Of a stretch of DNA of 64,000 bases, positions 63,291 to 64,000 are shown one piece after another. A model generated the notes under the pieces. That model had not been told where the DNA came from and made no database searches. It saw nothing but the letters and a program-made list of their open reading frames with translations. A program made the translations under genes and the position numbers. The stretch lies in the NCBI GenBank assembly GCA_963576725.1, contig OY755243.1:36431846-36495845 (forward strand), written 5' to 3'. Numbering within the stretch: position 1 is the stretch's first letter; each line of letters starts with the position of its first letter. The stretch is from Azorinus chamasolen (Eukaryota; Mollusca; Bivalvia; Cardiida; Solecurtidae).

Positions 63291-63516
63291 GTCTTACAGA
63301 AACTGAATTCCGAATTTCAAAACATGTTTGGATCCTGGTGAGCCACAGATTAAGTACCGAACCTATCATGAATGTGAATCTATCATGAATGTTTAGTTAA
63401 TCCTTGATTGAACATAAGCATCTTAACTTTCATAAAGCATGCAAATAAAATTTGCCAGCTGAACTCTTCAAACAAAATTCTTAAACAACAGTCACATACA
63501 TTATTTGGTGTCTCAT
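63291..63516. other. Unrecognised DNA
   Basis: F arm trace at 63325 (atgtttggatcctggtgagc). Nothing else. Confidence 0.4.
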
Positions 63517-63776
63517 TTAACCCTTTCCCTGTTCTATATTTATTCCAAATTTCAATACCTACTGAATATTCATGTAGGAAATAGTTATAATGAAACATGG
63601 AAGGTTTAATATTTTAGCCATTTTTTTAAATTAAAGAAACACATCTACATGTACTATCAAATTCCATAAACAAACAGAGCAGACCCTGATCAGACGGCTC
63701 CTATAGAAGCCATCTGATCTGGGTCTATTTTGTTTGCATATGCATGAAAATATGTTTATATGAAGGAAAGGTTTAA
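63517..63776 (-). mobile_element. A-family MITE, complete
   Basis: Starts ttaaccctttccctgttc; hairpin 63670-63739; ends atgaaggaaaggtttaa. Confidence 0.92.
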
Positions 63777-64000
63777 TCCGAACACTCACCAATCCTCTGT
63801 TTTAGTGTACTCAGAGTTAAGGTGGCTTATCGTAAACTTTTCAAAATCATCAGCTAACTAGGTGGTCACACCAGTCATTAACCCTTTGGACCCTTTTATT
63901 CCTTATTCTGCTGTGAAAAAAAGTCAAAAATTGTCAAAATTGCACCAGGTCCAATTCGATCAAGCTTTTGAGAACCTATCAACTAAATGTCTAATAGCTT
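63777..64000. other. Unrecognised DNA; possible element start at window edge
   Basis: ttaaccctttggacccttt at 63879 looks like another TTAA-type terminus, but no hairpin follows before the window ends. Confidence 0.4.

Overview
This window is eukaryotic, AT-rich and made almost entirely of repeats. I find no convincing exon of a host gene, no rRNA or tRNA gene and no CRISPR array. The repeats are of kinds I associate with mollusc, probably bivalve, genomes: dispersed 'ggccataactc' and 'tgaccttgacctttgaccc' repeats and a CR1-like retrotransposon. That placement is inference. Only two stretches are protein-coding or once were: one long open reverse transcriptase frame (10383-12719, +) and one broken transposase-like gene (about 56858-59150, -).

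The bulk is a dense field of short non-autonomous elements, about 190-260 bp each. I name the families here. A, B, D, E, F and G begin TTAACCC(A/T)T.. or TTAAC(T/C)CTTT.. and end in the complement, ..GGGTTAA. TTAA target sites with CCCTTT termini suggest a piggyBac-like origin (inference). Each carries a 50-70 bp hairpin close to one end. A, B, E, F and G share one hairpin core (cAGACCC-A/T-GAT-C/G-AGA..); D has a different, almost perfect hairpin (ATAAATAGAGCATTTGCTCC). I write '+' when the hairpin lies near the left end. H is a separate, roughly 200 bp family with CAGTAAAACC termini, TA target sites and a central palindrome of about 90 bp, like pogo/Tigger-type mariner MITEs (inference).

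Layout: 1-9.9 kb, MITEs of families B, D, E and H plus a four-copy 142 bp repeat. 10.37-12.99 kb, a 5'-truncated CR1-like LINE. 13-30 kb, dense A/B/D/G elements, many in chains that share TTAA junctions. 30.2-31.3 kb, a 29 bp minisatellite. 31.3-39.4 kb, more MITEs with nested H insertions. 39.5-40.4 kb, a 40 bp minisatellite grown from one arm of a MITE hairpin. 40.7-41.2 kb, a CpG-rich block. 41.7-42.6 kb, a G element whose other arm has expanded 11-fold. 46.25-46.69 kb, a 32 bp minisatellite resembling the F hairpin centre. 47.9-50.1 kb, the largest MITE-free block. 50.1-51.9 kb, an inverted duplication. 55,473-61,511, a 6,039 bp terminal-inverted-repeat transposon inserted exactly in the loop of a D hairpin, holding the broken transposase-like gene and an array of subterminal palindromes. 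61.6-64 kb, further MITEs.

The main discoveries are the 6-kb transposon, whose protein resembles a widespread but, to my knowledge, functionally unnamed metazoan ORF family; a super-family of TTAA MITEs that exchange bodies but keep one hairpin core with a conserved mismatch; and three minisatellites that appear to have grown from parts of those hairpins.
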